Positions 25,988 through 38,815 are shown, numbered from the stretch's first letter. The stretch is 64,000 nucleotides of DNA from Phorcus lineatus (GCA_921293015.1 OV121093.1:2527027-2591026); one strand, 5' to 3'. Numbers and translations: made by a program. The notes: generated by a model from the sequence alone, not told the origin.

Positions 25988-26499
25988 CAAACACATTATT
26001 GCATTCTTATTCCAATATTGGGGAGACTGGATACTCAACGCAATACCAATTTTCACAATAAGCCATTTGTAAAACACTCAGCTTGCAAGTGGGTATTGTT
26101 TTAATGATGTCAAAGGATTTATGAAGAAATAAATAGATACATTTGTATGAAGAAAACATTCAGCCGATATTATTGCATAATAAATCAGAAATGGTTGCAT
26201 CTAAATTGCCTGCCAATGTCATATCAACATTGAGACATGGCTGTCAGCCAGACATACATGTATATACCATGTAAAAATGGCCTGACAAAACCATTTCATT
26301 TCAACTACTTGAATACTGCTACATCACAGTATTTGTACCTCGAAGTTCATACAATACCTTGGTCTCTGTCAAGACAACTGTTTCATATCGCTTTATTAAC
26401 GACCAGCTAATGGACCGACTGGCCTCAGCAGCGGCAGTAGCTTAAAACAGGTCCGTAAAGAAATAACAATTCGAATTTGAATTTGAGAAACAATGTGCA

Positions 26500-26582
26500 T
26501 GCTATACAATGCCATGAATAACCAGGGACACAAAGCACCTGCTATACAATGCCATGAATAACCAGGGACACAAAGCACCTGC
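26500..26582. repeat. perfect 40-bp tandem duplication
   Basis: Two identical copies of a 40-bp unit starting TGCTATACAATGCCATGAAT. The sequence identity suggests a recent slip or an assembly effect. Confidence 0.95.
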
Positions 26583-26589
26583 AATTACA

Positions 26590-27650
26590 TTTATTAGGGT
26601 ATTTTAAGAGCTACGATGATATACATACGCAATGGAGGAGGATGAAATATTGACTAATCCTTAATGAAATTACGCAATGAAACATTCAATAGTTTCTTAA
26701 TGGCAACGGATATCTCATCAAACGTCACTTATTCTAAATTCTAAGATGCCTAGCGGTAAGAACAATCGGAAAAAAAGTACTTTATCAGACAATAAAGGTA
26801 TAGTTTTTTCATGACGTAACAATTGAATGACGTTATATCCGCTCTTCCCCGCTGCCCCCTCGTGATCACGCGTCCTTGGTAACCTTTCATCTCGGTTCTT
26901 TCCATCAACATGTCTTATCCGTATCAATGTCTATCGTAGTGGCGATTTTCCCGATAATGTTTCTTTAAATGGAGACTAGTTTCGAATCATCTAGTTCTAT
27001 TTACCGGAAAGAATAATGGAAAGCAAATGCTTGTCGACTGTCGAGTGACTGCATTGTTTCACGTCAGGTCACGGCGCCCCGTTGGTTCACGTCAACCGTC
27101 TCTACCAGGTTCAATGTGATAACGTCAACCTAATAATTAAGTAATTTTGGGTGCACAGCCCGAACAGTCTGATTATATAAGAGATTAAAACATCACCTTC
27201 AACGTTTATGACAGCAGCTAACCAAAATAGATGTATGGATTCAGTCCGCCATCACGCTTCCAAAACAAACAATACCCATAATTCTTTGTGGAATGATAAC
27301 CACGTAATAAGCCTTATATGGGCAATGTGGCCCGCACTGCACGAGTTTGTAAAAGTAAAGTTTTTAAAAAAGCAAGAGGTGTTCATTTGTTTGTTTAAGT
27401 TTTTAAAGAAAAAAATAAGAAGAAAATATAATTCAAAATTGAATATATGAAAAAGTAAAAGTGAAAAACTGCAGTAATCAAAGCTTTAACCAACTAAATG
27501 TCATTTTAAACTAGGGGTTGGGTTCCATACTTGGAATAGCCAGCAGTTAGCCCTGTTCATGGATTATGAATGTGAGCAATATAAACACTATATTTTATTT
27601 CGAGATTATTTAAATCAGAGTGGTCCCCGTTTAGATCATTTTAGCATCTT
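26590..27650. other. stretch without recognised features
   Basis: No domain or array recognised; only chance open frames. Confidence 0.45.
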
Positions 27651-27654
27651 AGAA

Positions 27655-27828
27655 AAGAAATAAAGTTCGCTCTACCCCAATGTGTTTTGTAATAAAGTAT
27701 AGTTTTGCCCTGAACTATTATAACGTTAAAGCACTCGGACTACCGTCCTCGTGCTTTAACTATAATAGTTCAGGGCAAAACTATACTTTATTACAAAACA
27801 CATTGGGGTAGAGCGAACTTTATTTCTT
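27655..27828. mobile_element. foldback palindrome with ~80-bp arms
   Basis: The left arm (27655-27734) and right arm (27751-27828) are reverse complements, perfect except for a small indel near the tip (ATAACGTTAAAG against CTTTAACTAT). The 16-base loop is TCGGACTACCGTCCTC. The arms carry no coding frame. A foldback or miniature inverted-repeat element is the simplest reading. Confidence 0.9.
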
Positions 27829-28296
27829 AAATTATGTAGCTGTTATTTTATAAAGCCCCAAACCTCTGCAAACTATATTCCAACAATCAACGCTACACTG
27901 TTTACAGTTTCATACCTAAAGTTTGTTCACTGAATCGTAGTACACATTGCATGTTTTTTGGTTTTATTTTGGACGTCAATAAAATAACTTCAGCAAAACC
28001 TGACAAAGGTTTACCTATTGTCCATGTGCAAAACGCCATCCGTGAACTGATAAAGGGATCGTCTGGTCATTTGAAATAGACAGAAGGGGTCGTATTTTTA
28101 AAATCTAGGTTTCGTAAAATTTCGAATAAAATGTCCAATATCGATTTCAATTCCTTTGACTTAGTACAAAGGAACAAACATTTGATAACCTAAAGAGGAT
28201 TTTGTAGAGAACATAAAATTAGGTGTTTTGAAATTTTAATTTTATATGATAAACGATTGCCTAAAAGATTCATTATCATCCAAAACTGTGTTCCAC

Positions 28297-28334
28297 AGGA
28301 GATATCGCTTGTGGAAGGTCACGCGATATCTCCT
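28297..28334. repeat. 12-bp perfect inverted repeat
   Basis: AGGAGATATCGC and GCGATATCTCCT separated by 14 bases, forming a short hairpin. The origin is unknown. Confidence 0.8.
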
Positions 28335-28514
28335 AGGATTTTGAACAATGCCCTGTTACAGTCGAAATCACAATTCTTTTACATCATCAAGTAATGACAT
28401 CGCAATGCTATGACGTCATAAACATGAAGACGTCACAGTGCTATGACATCACCACGAACATTAAACATTAGTTGAACACATTATACATTAGCATCGATAC
28501 GTTCGGACCAAAGA

Positions 28515-28638
28515 CCAGGGCCTGCTTTCACAAAGCAACCTTTACTAAGGTTAACCTTAACTCCCATACTTTAACATTGCACTAAGGTTACCTTAAGGAC
28601 TTACGATCACCTTAGGGCTTTGTGAAAGGATGCCCTGA
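28515..28638. mobile_element. short inverted-repeat element
   Basis: Ends AGGGCCTGCTTTCACAAAG and the reverse of AGGGCATCCTTTCACAAAG, with an interior containing ACTAAGGTTAACCTTAA and CTTACGATCACCTTAG, itself partly palindromic. A degraded relative lies at 31208-31335. This resembles a repeat common in mollusc genomes. Confidence 0.7.
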
Positions 28639-28919
28639 CCAGAAGCTAAAACGTATTTTGTTAATCAGCAACTTCTTGACGAACAACGCGCAGATTAAGA
28701 ATCGTTTTGGCTGATTTCGATAACAAGACGAGACGATGATCAAGAGACAAGGTATGCAGAGGAACCATGTTACATCACCAACTCCAATCACTTTTCTGGG
28801 ACCTCTTGCGCGTAATAATGGTTGATTTGTTCTTCAAGCAATGGCTTATATTCAAGCAAATGAACTGCGGCATTTACATAAAAAGATCATAGGGAAATAA
28901 AGGGTTGAAACTTTACAAA

Positions 28920-29235
28920 GGTGTGGCCGACTCCGTACAGTACTCCTGTAAAAACTCGGTTCAGTGTTCCCCTATCTGGCTACTCTCCACATCCTGCCCC
29001 TTCAGACTTTTTTTCTTTTCCCTTTACCGATGAAAGAGCTCCGTGGCCATACATATGAAACCGAACGTGACAACGGCATTAGACAATAAGTGGTTTCATA
29101 TTGGTTAGAAAAACGATGGACCCAATGCATTGAGGTCGGTGGGATTGTGTCGCAAAATGAGTCGTATACACTGTAAAGTATCTTCAATTTTCATGGTCAG
29201 GCCTGAAACTTTTGGGATACCTCTCGTAACCTAAA
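28920..29235 (+). mobile_element. mariner transposon fossil, 3' part
   Basis: YSPHPAPSD in one frame corresponds to the mariner YSPDLAPSD catalytic motif, with the motif Asp replaced by His. The next frame continues FFLFPLPMKELRGHTYETER and then LEKRWTQCIEVGGI, the mariner C-terminal block that usually ends GDYVEK. Stops and at least one frame change show it is dead. The following bases (CAGGCCTGAAACTTTTGGGATACC) resemble a mariner 3' end. No 5' part was recognised. Confidence 0.75.
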
Positions 29236-29239
29236 ACTC

Positions 29240-31200
29240 AAACGGTCTTTTAAGTAATTGACAACAAAACCAGAGCGTAAAATAAAACACTCGAGCACGC
29301 ATTGCTAATGATTATGATATATCATTTTTAAACACGTTGTGCTTGTTTGAATCTTAAATCTTGGATACAAATATTGAAAAATATTAAATAGAGGTGTTTG
29401 ATCGATTTCTGTTACTCAAACTCAAGCATTGTCAAAACTAAAACAAGGGTACGTATTCAAGTACTTGGAACTCTCGAGTTTGCTTTTAAAAGCCCCGACA
29501 AAACTAAACAATTTTCTATGTCAGTTTTGTGTGGTTATCGACCCAACCATCGAGGCGCGTCAGTGTCAACAGTACTGTAAAACACGTGCCTTATTGAAAC
29601 ACACATCGATCCGGAAAGCCCACGGACTTCATTGACTAAGTGTTGATTCGCAGGTGCGTGGTTTCCGGTAAATTCATAAAATACAAGCAAATGGTACAAT
29701 ATCAAAAGGGTAAATCTCAACAACATTTACAAAGTCTCTTTGTCAATTTTAAATGTCAAACTTGTTTGCACCTGATGCAAAGCATCAGATTTCAAAATAA
29801 TGTACATATTCGTTCACGATATTCAATGGTTTGTAATTATAAGCATTTTATTTTTTAAACCGTATTAGTGTAAAGTATATAACAATGAACATGAATTTTA
29901 AATATTTTGTTTGAGCTAGCCACCTGATATGAATTTAAACTCTACTTTTAAAGCTGAATAATATATAAACTTTGTTCCTGCTGTTCACGATATGAGTACA
30001 AATTAAGAAAAGGAGTATTCAAAGACTTTAAAAATTACAGATTTATTAGAAAAAAAGACTCAATTTTATATTCGATCATTATGTCATTAGTTACACACAA
30101 TATCTTATTTCTACATTCTTCTGCTCAATGCATGTGTTTCTTTAACTCTTTCATAAAGAATGTTTTATTATTTATCCATGGCAACGCTTGTTTGAAATAG
30201 ATGATAAAACAGGCGGAATATTTAATAAGATGTCGTAAGCTTGAAAATGAAAGGTGTCTGAAGTTTGTCATTATAAGAGATGGGAATTTCAAAAGAAACG
30301 GAAATATTGTCAAATCACCACGAAAATATTAAGTAAGTCACCATGGTAACCCGTCTCAAACTCTCAAAGAATCCCGTTTCTGTGCACGAGATTAAAAGCA
30401 CTGTTATTATCACAAAGGCTTCCACGTGACATCACTTGTCTTTGTTTACAGTGAATCTCCTACATGCTTCCCAAGCGAGCTTTATTTCTGCGCTACATCC
30501 GGGCTGCTTTGTGTTCTCCAAGCTTTCATATAATCGTGTTATCTTCGTAAAATACCTTCCTTTGTTCACAAGAACTGAGGCTTTAATGATTTTTAATTGC
30601 ATGATTCTCTGTTTCATAGTAACCCAGCCATCAACTATCATTTCCTGCTTGCACAATACAGGAGTCTATCAACTTAGGGTTTTAAAATTGATCTGTTCAA
30701 AGGAACGGTTTTACTTTATTAATTCATCGCCATGACAACAAGGCGTTAGCAGAATTTACGTTTACACAAATATTTCAATTTATGATCGCAATTATATTAC
30801 ACGTTCACTCGATCCTGAGGTGTTAAAAGGTTCATCGTCATGATAAACGAGTGTAAATAATAAATGTCTGTGAAGTCCGGGAAGTAAAATAAGGAAATTC
30901 ATCTTTATCAAAGAAAGTGTACACTCAAGAGTCGGTACTTGTTTGAAGGTTAAGAACACATTGCCCCTTAGTGCATGAATCGTCCAAGATGGTCGTGACT
31001 CAAGTTCTCAAAGTTTTCTTGTCTTTATTAGGAGTTGACTGCAACAATTTAGGCAATGGAAAAGAACATATATGTTGTTAAGCTGTTAAGCATTATGTCT
31101 TGAACGCTAATCGAATTTTAACATGCCTTATTTCTAGCTCTGAAGTGAGACGCGAGTGAGGAGCGCGCTAAGTCTTTTAGTCGACTAGCAGGCTGATTAA
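29240..31200. other. stretch without recognised features
   Basis: No repeat array, RNA gene or coding domain recognised; short open frames look random. Confidence 0.45.
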
Positions 31201-31207
31201 ATCTTAA

Positions 31208-31335
31208 GTTTAACTCCAGGCGCTCCTGTAGCATTGGCATATGTAATAAGGTTAAGCTTTACTCCCATTCTTCGAAAATGAACTAGCGTTGCCTGAGTGA
31301 CCTACGATCACCTTAGGCCTTGTGAGAGAAGGTTT
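31208..31335. mobile_element. degraded copy of the inverted-repeat element at 28515-28638
   Basis: Shares AATAAGGTTAAGCTTTACTCCCA-like and CTACGATCACCTTAGGCC stretches with the element at 28515-28638, but the terminal repeats are degraded. Confidence 0.55.
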
Positions 31336-31488
31336 CTATCTCATATGAATTCAACTTTGTTCATCCACCAACTGGGAAGTAAAATATGAAAAGACATACT
31401 TCAAGACTTTCTTTCACATATGAAGTAAGGTTTTGATATACATTCGGAGACTCAAGACTCAAAGAAAACAGGGTTAGCTAACATAATT

Positions 31489-31694
31489 TAATTATGAAAC
31501 ATTCTCAATTTCTTATCTGAAATAGATTCTAAATAGATATTTGTTAAAACTCTAGTGAATGCCATCTTTTTATAAGACTAACTGTCTTTTATGACTGAAA
31601 AATGCAAAAAGAATGTAACCGCTGTTAAACCTCGGCTTTATGAACTGTTAATCAAAATTGAATTATCATTCTTAACATCATACACTATAATCAT
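31489..31694. repeat. dispersed repeat R2, copy 2
   Basis: Near-identical to 25781-25987, same orientation, 5.7 kb away. The ends break off at ATAATCATT on the right in both copies. Confidence 0.85.
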
Positions 31695-31897
31695 TAGCTA
31701 ACATGAAGAATTTGAGAATTTGTTGAAATGACGTGTATTCTGCAGTAAACGGGTACCTTTCTTGCGTATCATTGTTTTCAATTACAGCTGTAGTTTTTTC
31801 GTTTGTCATCAATCCTTCTCTGAGGTTATGAAATCGTTTCTTCTCTAGTTACGACTAACCCTGACTTTTACAAGCCTTGCAGATATCTGGAAATGGC

Positions 31898-32353
31898 CAG
31901 TCTCTCCCAACAGAGGTAGCTCCGTCATAAATTCCTATACAACCTCTGTCTTAATACGAAGGTTTCTCGGGATTCAGTAAGTTCGCCCTACCGGCGCAAT
32001 ATTGCAATTTAAACTACCTGGCATTAGTCAGCCAATGAAAAAGCGAATGCCTGAATAACATATTTGTTATCGTATAGGCCTATGCAATGATGCAGTCTCA
32101 AAATGAGGCGTATGTGTTCTGTAATAACGACTCAAAGTGCAAGGTGCATATTCGAATAAAGTTTAGCTTTTGGAAAGCTTATGGAAATAAATTTGGCGAT
32201 TTGAATGATACATTTTGAAACGGGGTCGCTCATTGAACTACTAACTTTGATTGCATCCAATCAGCGTTCTACATTTCGTGCCCGAGAAACCTTCGTATTA
32301 AGACATAGGTTGTATAGAAATTTATGACGGAGCTACCTCTGTGGGGAGAACGA
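31898..32353. mobile_element. non-autonomous DNA transposon with ~68-bp inverted repeats
   Basis: Inverted repeats begin TCTCCCAACAGAGGTAGCTC on the left (from 31903) and are mirrored on the right up to about 32349, with three mismatches. An 8-bp direct repeat GAAATGGC flanks the element at 31890-31897 and 32354-32361, suggesting a hAT-type target duplication. The interior has no transposase. Confidence 0.8.
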
Positions 32354-32369
32354 GAAATGGCATGCACAA

Positions 32370-35300
32370 GAGCAGGAAGATTCCTGGATAGCAATTTAAC
32401 CTCTTTAGTTTGAGACGTCAGAATTTTAACAATAGAGACGTTGATCTGCAGAATATCTTCTTATCCGGATTCTTACAATCAAAGTTACGTGTCCAAACAG
32501 CGTCACTGTTTCATACTATGCGTTTAAACCGTTACCATAACCAATTAGAACATTGTAATAACTTTACCTATTAGGTGTGTACATTGTTCCTGCAAGACGG
32601 AGATGTAATACGATATTTGATTGGAAAAATATAGGGACCGTGTTTGTGCTCCAGATTTTCACCGCAAGGGGTATTTGGAAAGAACAGCGAAATATGGCTC
32701 ACATTAGCTTTGATAGAAGGAGTTAGGAGATCTCTGTGGGGGTGATGTTCGTCCTGCAGAAGGAGAAGATCTATTTGTCTCCTGAGAGTCCATTATGTGA
32801 GAAGGATGTAAGATTCGTCAGGGAACAGGAAGCCATCAGTTAATAACACACCGGACATCAGCGTTTTGAGTCCCAGTGGCCGTCGCAGCTTACTGTGTGA
32901 ATGCATTAATCTTTGATTGTACGTAACAGTATCCGCCATGACAAACTGAAATAAGCAGTCAGGTTATAGAAGTTATAGGTCCATGTCTTACATCAACGTT
33001 AATAGATGTTAAACTAACATCTATACTTTGCTCTCCATGGTTTACATAACTCTTACATATTGTACGTTTGGGAGGATTTTGCTTTTTTCATGTCGAAGGT
33101 TTTGGTATTTTGAATTGAATTATCCAGATGTCTAGTTGCTAGATTTGTAAAAAGGAAAAAGTACGTTCCCAATTTAAACATTTAAACTTTACCCCTTCAT
33201 TTGAAGTCGTACAAGTCGAGCCGACGGAAAGACAATTAATATATGTTTGGTCAAGGGTCCACTGGAAATATGTACGGAATTGTAGGGTCATTTCTGAAGT
33301 TTAGAGTCTGAAGTTTCATAAAAAGAGTGAGAAAGGTCAAATCTAAGCAAATACAGATCTGGAGTGAAATATTGAAAAAAACAATTTCACAAATCAAGTG
33401 GCCTTTTACAATAGACCCGTTTGATATTTCACCGTTTCAACGTTAACGGCGAATTCGCCGGAAACCACACACCTGCTAATCATTAAATGTCAATCATGTC
33501 CCCGGGCTAAATTAGATTGATGCATAATCGCGTGTCTTAAAGACTATGGATTTTTAAACAAAATCTACCTGGGAGATTATTTAGCCTCAATTATGATTTC
33601 AAAACTAAACTGAAAGAGTTTCAAGTTTTTTAATCACCACACTGGCCGATGATATTTATCGGTGGTTTCATGTAACTGTCAATGCCCATCTCGATATAAA
33701 TTGTTGATATTCAATTGATAAGGACCCACTTACTTAAGTGGTTGTCTTCGGCTTAACCAGACTTGAAAACGAGGACTTCAGTATTTTCACATTACTATTT
33801 TTAAAATATAATAATCGAACATTTTAGGAAACAGCCTTTTGACAACGACAAACTCGCTGTGCCGAAACGTCATGTTCTCAGAATAAAGAGAATAAAGAAG
33901 TTGACATGAATACCATTCATTTTACAATGTAAGGAGGTTGGAAATTTTACAGGCGCTTCCAGCATAGCTGATTTCGCACAATGCAAGGAGTTAAATCTCA
34001 TAGTACATATTGTTTCACTGAATCAGCAATATTATGTAAGTACAGGCGGATGTCGCGATATTGACTTAAGCCGAATGCTAGATAGAGACCCAAAAAAGGT
34101 AGAAAGTCAGTAATTGGTGCAGTCCACATGAACACAAATGTTCGCCCGAGGCAGCAGTCTGGAGACAAATTGTTGGCCAATGAGACAACTTTCTGAGAGT
34201 CTGTTGCTTATTTTCACCCATGGGAAAAGCATTTCTACGAGGATCTTTTGAAATACCTTTCATGTATTGGAAATTGGTTGAATAACATGATAAGAAAAAT
34301 ATGGTGTGGTAGAACTTAATTTCGAGTTTATCATTTGGTTTTATCTTCAAACGTAATGGTTTACATATCAAATTGTGATTTCCCAAACATTCACGTCATC
34401 ACTTTATCACCAGCACGACAAACATCGTGTGTAGGTTATGCGCGGGTCCTCAATATGTAACATATTGCTAATTAAAGGATAACTTAAATGACCTATCGGC
34501 ATCCCGTCCGCCATTTTGTTTTTGGAAATGGCTAATTTTACTTATTTTACGACACATGAGAAATAAACTATATATATGGATAAAATACTCATACATTTAC
34601 AAATGATTTATAATAAAACAAATCAACAATGCCTTGTTATGTTAAGGCTTTTTACACTCGTATCGTCGATGAATGCCTTCATTTCTCATTCCTATTTCAT
34701 TTTATCAATAATGAGCTCTCGTTTATCTTGTCAAAGTTAAACCAACAAAAATGTTACCTTTGGCATCATATAAAAACTGGGTTATGTTATAATCCTGTAC
34801 TAATAACATACCTATATAAACTGGAATGTCCTCTTGAATTTCGTTTCCACAAAAAAACGATAGAACTGTCCTTTTACATATGACAGGGGTATACAGTTTA
34901 AACATGATTATCATTTGAGTCAGTGATCCTAGCTCATATTATATAGTTTGGTGTGCTAGTCATTTATGCACTCATGTGGAACATAACTTATTTAAGACAG
35001 CCACTGTCACTGTTCCTGTGGACACATATGGCAAAACTGTGATTGTCGCTATTAGGAATATATCTATCGCCTTTCCGTCCGGTATTGATAGACGCGTTTC
35101 AGTGGGTAATGTGATTGTGAGTCTGTCTTAGGCGTTTCTGGAAGAAACTGTTAATTATTATGAATTATTAATACATTGTCTCAAAGTTGGTTATGAAGGA
35201 CACCCTCGAGATTCGAACACAGACCTTGTGCTCTGCGCTCTGGTTTCTACAGACGATATTGGATAACATAATTATTTTGGATTACGTGATATCAACTGCG

Positions 35301-35430
35301 AGCAAAATTTCCTTTTCTTTTTATTCATTATGTATTTCACATATTTCGCTTTTTTGTACGTTGCATCAAAGATGATATAACATATCGATTTGTGATTGAA
35401 TTCCCCTTTTCATATACTTTTATCAGATTA
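32370..35430. other. 3-kb stretch without recognised features
   Basis: No array, RNA gene or coding domain recognised; open frames are short and lack family motifs. Confidence 0.45.
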
Positions 35431-35444
35431 AATGTTCAGAAAAA

Positions 35445-36385
35445 CAATATCCAGTCTGATTGATATCCTGTGTTTCTTATATCAAGTCTTACTGAATTCC
35501 TGTGTTTTTTATCAAGTCTTACTGATATCCTTTGTTTTTTCATCATGTTTTACTGATAACCTGTGTTTTTGTATATCAAGTTTGATTGATATCCTGTGTT
35601 TTTATATCAAGTCTTACTGGTACTCTGTGGGTTTTTTATCAAGTTTTACTGATATCCTCTGGGTTTTTTTATATCCAGTCTGATTGATATCCTTTGTTTT
35701 TTTATATCAAGTCTTACTGATGTCCTGTGTTTTTTAATATCAATTCGGACTGATATCGTGTGTTTTTTATACTAGATTTACTGTTATTCTGTGTTTTTTT
35801 TATATCAAGTCTTACTGATATATTGTATTTTATATATCAAGTCTTACTGATATCCTTTGTTTTTATATATCAAGTCTTACTGATATCCTTTGTTTTTATA
35901 TATCAAGTCTTACTGATATCGTGTGTTTTTTATACTAGATTTACTGTTATTCTGTGTTTTTTTTATATCAAGTCTTACTGATATATTGTATTTTATATAT
36001 CAAGTCTTACTGATATCCTTTGTTTTTATATATCAAGTCTTACTGATATCCTTTGTTTTTATATATCAAGTCTTACTGATATCGTGTGTTTTTTATACTA
36101 GATTTACTGTTATTCTGTGTTTTTTTTATATCAAGTCTTGCTGATATATTGTATTTTATATATCAAGTCTTACTGATATCCTGTGGTTTTTATATCAAGT
36201 CTTACTGATATCCTGTGGTTTTTATATGCAGTCTTACTGATATCCTGTGGTTTTTTATATCAAGCCTTACTGATATCTTGTGTTTTTTAAAATCCAGTCT
36301 GATTGAAATCCTGTGTTTTTTTATATCAAGTCTTACTGATATCCTGTTCTTTTTTATATCAAGTCTTACTGATATCCTGTGTCTC
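35445..36385. repeat. ~32-bp tandem array with 163-bp higher-order repeat
   Basis: Units carry TATCAAGTCTTACTGATATC followed by CTGTGTTTTT. A five-unit block of 163 bp starting near 35756 is repeated almost exactly at 35919 and again from 36082. Outer units are more diverged. Confidence 0.93.
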
Positions 36386-36989
36386 TGATACCCAGAATGA
36401 TTGATATCCAGCGTAACTTACATCCATTGTGACTGATATCATTGTTATTTCGAGATGCAAACTGTCTTTGTTTTTGAATACAGTGTCATTTGGAGGACGT
36501 TTTACATATCAAATGCTTCTAGGATACAGAAATGAAGTTGTTGATATCAAAAGATACCCGACATATTTGTAACCAATTCACAGTTAACGTTGGCACAATA
36601 CTAACATGGACCAATGCAGGTTATCTCAGTTGAAAGGGAAATGTTATTTAACATCTTCCAAAATCATGATCGTGAGGTGTTATGTCATGACGTCATCTAG
36701 AAGTTGAATATCCAAACGTATCTAATTTTTTATCATTTCGATATCGGGAATATCAATCTTGATCTCTCTGAACGTTATTGATTGAAAAAGCAAATGCGAT
36801 ACACAACTAGTGATAAGATAATAACAATGCATTTCTAACTCGCGCCTGCTTCCCAGCTTCCAGCTGTTCAATGGACGTACGTACAGGAATGATAGACCTT
36901 AGAGAGTAGGAAGAAACTGCTGGTCGCAGTAATTGCAGAAACAGAGGGGTTGATTAATGAAGACATTATCTGCAATATATTGTTTTCAC

Positions 36990-37160
36990 CAGGCCCTTGA
37001 TACATTAAGAGAATTTTGTCCACTGTTATTTAATGTCTAGTGTTTATGAAGATTTAGAAAGGAAAACTTTTAATCTCTTTTCCATGCTTCTTAACGATAA
37101 CAGTGATCTTTCCCAAGGGAAATGAAGTCATCTCAATTCTATATTGAATTCTTTACACTC
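36990..37160. repeat. left flank repeat around the 37-kb arrays
   Basis: Aligns with 37805-37995 in the same orientation, sharing AACAGTGATCTTTCCC, AATGAAGTCATCT and CAATTCTTTACACAC-like stretches. The two flank the 43-bp and 42-bp arrays. Confidence 0.65.
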
Positions 37161-37204
37161 AGAAAAACATTAATAATTTGAAAGAAATCTTTCTCAGCTA
37201 CTGA

Positions 37205-37450
37205 TGACATTACACGCACATGCAGAATCCGATACTTTGGTTACTGATTTTATTACACGCACCTGCAGAATCCGATACTTTGGTTATTAATTTTATTACA
37301 CACACCGGCAAAATACGATACCTTGTTTACTGGTGATATTACACACACCTGCTGAATCCGATATTTAATTATTGATTTTATTACACACACCGGCAAAATC
37401 CGAGACTTTGGTTATTGGTGATTTTACACAAGAATCCGAGACTTTCGTTA
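37205..37450. repeat. 43-bp tandem repeat, about 5.5 copies
   Basis: Units carry TTACACGCACCTGCAGAATC and GATACTTTGGTTA with drift to CACACCGGCAAAATCC. Confidence 0.85.
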
Positions 37451-37454
37451 GTGA

Positions 37455-37790
37455 TGATATAATCAACAATAGCAGATTGTGCTCAGTGACGACATTATCT
37501 GAATTAGCAGATTGTGGTTACTGTTAGCATTATCTTCAATTGATTGTTGTTGTTGAAGGCATTAACTTCAATAGCAGACTGTTGTTGCTGAAGGCAGTAA
37601 CTTTAATAGCAGAATGTTGTTGCTAAAATAGCAGAATGTTGTTGCTAAAATAGCAGATTGTGCTTACTGCTGGCATGATCATCAATAGCAGTTTGTGCTC
37701 TCTGAATACATTATCGTCAATAACAGATTGTGGTTGCCGATGATAGTAACTGAATTAGCAGATTACGATTACTGACTGCATTATCATACT
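37455..37790. repeat. diverged ~40-bp tandem repeat
   Basis: Repeated AATAGCAGATTGTGGTTACT-type units with varied spacing. Confidence 0.75.
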
Positions 37791-37804
37791 GCAAAAGCGT
37801 GTAG

Positions 37805-37995
37805 TCCTTTAGACTCTTGATGTATTTAGAGACTTTTATTTAGTGTTTATCGTTACGTGAGGTATTAGATCATATCCATGCAAGAAGCAAGAAGAAAGAA
37901 TTTCAATCTGACTCTTACACGTCTAATTCAAGACAGTGATCTTTCCCGCGGGCAATGAAGTCATCTATGTATCATGTTCAATTCTTTACACACTG
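37805..37995. repeat. right flank repeat around the 37-kb arrays
   Basis: Counterpart of 36990-37160, offset about 0.84 kb. Confidence 0.65.
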
Positions 37996-38639
37996 GGAAG
38001 CTTGTCAGTTCTCGTGTCTCTGTCTTTACCATCCCCTTGAGCAAGTGATTGGAATTAATTGCATTTTCTCGACCTTTAGTTGTAAGAACATTCAGTTGAT
38101 TGAAACTACAAATAAATCTTAGCAAATAGTTAAATGAAAACTTATTTTACAGTCGTAGCTTCTATTAAGAAAATGTGACTTAAACTGAGGATAAGAGAAA
38201 CGCCACCAAATGACAAAACAAACGACAAACGACTTTGAATGTTTATGATATATACATGTTTTGTAAAAATGTACTCACAATCACAGGTTTTGTTCCATGT
38301 TTGTTCACATAGCCTTGATGTCCTGAATCGCTTTTTGAAGATGTTTAGGGGCCACTCGTGGACTAAAATATCTCGTATTAGTTATGTATATATCTTTTGT
38401 AATGTGGCCACAATACCCAAGATCAAAACCTATACATGTATGAGACCCAGGTTTATTACTCGCCCGTGTAAGATACTGCAGCGTTATATTCATACGGCGA
38501 TATGAAACTAGTGTAATACCGCTGCACGTTCAATTATATCTTTATTCAATTCAATACTTAAAGGCCACAGGCCTATAGTACAAATATGTTACAAATGTAA
38601 AATACACATGTAGCTTTTTACATGTCAATACACCTTTAC

Positions 38640-38815
38640 AGGGAAAACTGCACGTATGACGTCATTATATTGTGATTTGGCTATGATACCCAAGAACAAC
38701 ACCTAATACACGTATGAGACCCTGGTAAAATACTTTGTGGGTTTCCTGGTAGATTCAAACCCGGGTCGTTTTGCGTCTGAGGCCACTAAGCTTACCACTT
38801 GACCACTGTAACCAT
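38640..38815 (-). mobile_element. tRNA-derived SINE, second family
   Basis: On the minus strand the head reads GTTACAGTGGTCAAGTGGTA (box A like) followed by GACCCGGGTTTGAATCTACC (box B like), then a body with GTCTCATACGTGTATTAGG. A related body piece is at 38392-38455. It is a tRNA-derived head and not a working tRNA gene, because the stems and acceptor end do not pair well and a body follows. Confidence 0.65.

Noticed and set aside
27040-27140. Short stretch faintly like the end of an LTR-element polyprotein
   Set aside because: Too short, no neighbouring parts and no end repeats; no LTR element or virus copy could be supported anywhere in the window.
28410-28450. TGACGTCA motif next to a second GACGTCAC as a CRE regulatory site
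   Set aside because: No gene or promoter lies nearby; the motif may simply belong to a repeat.
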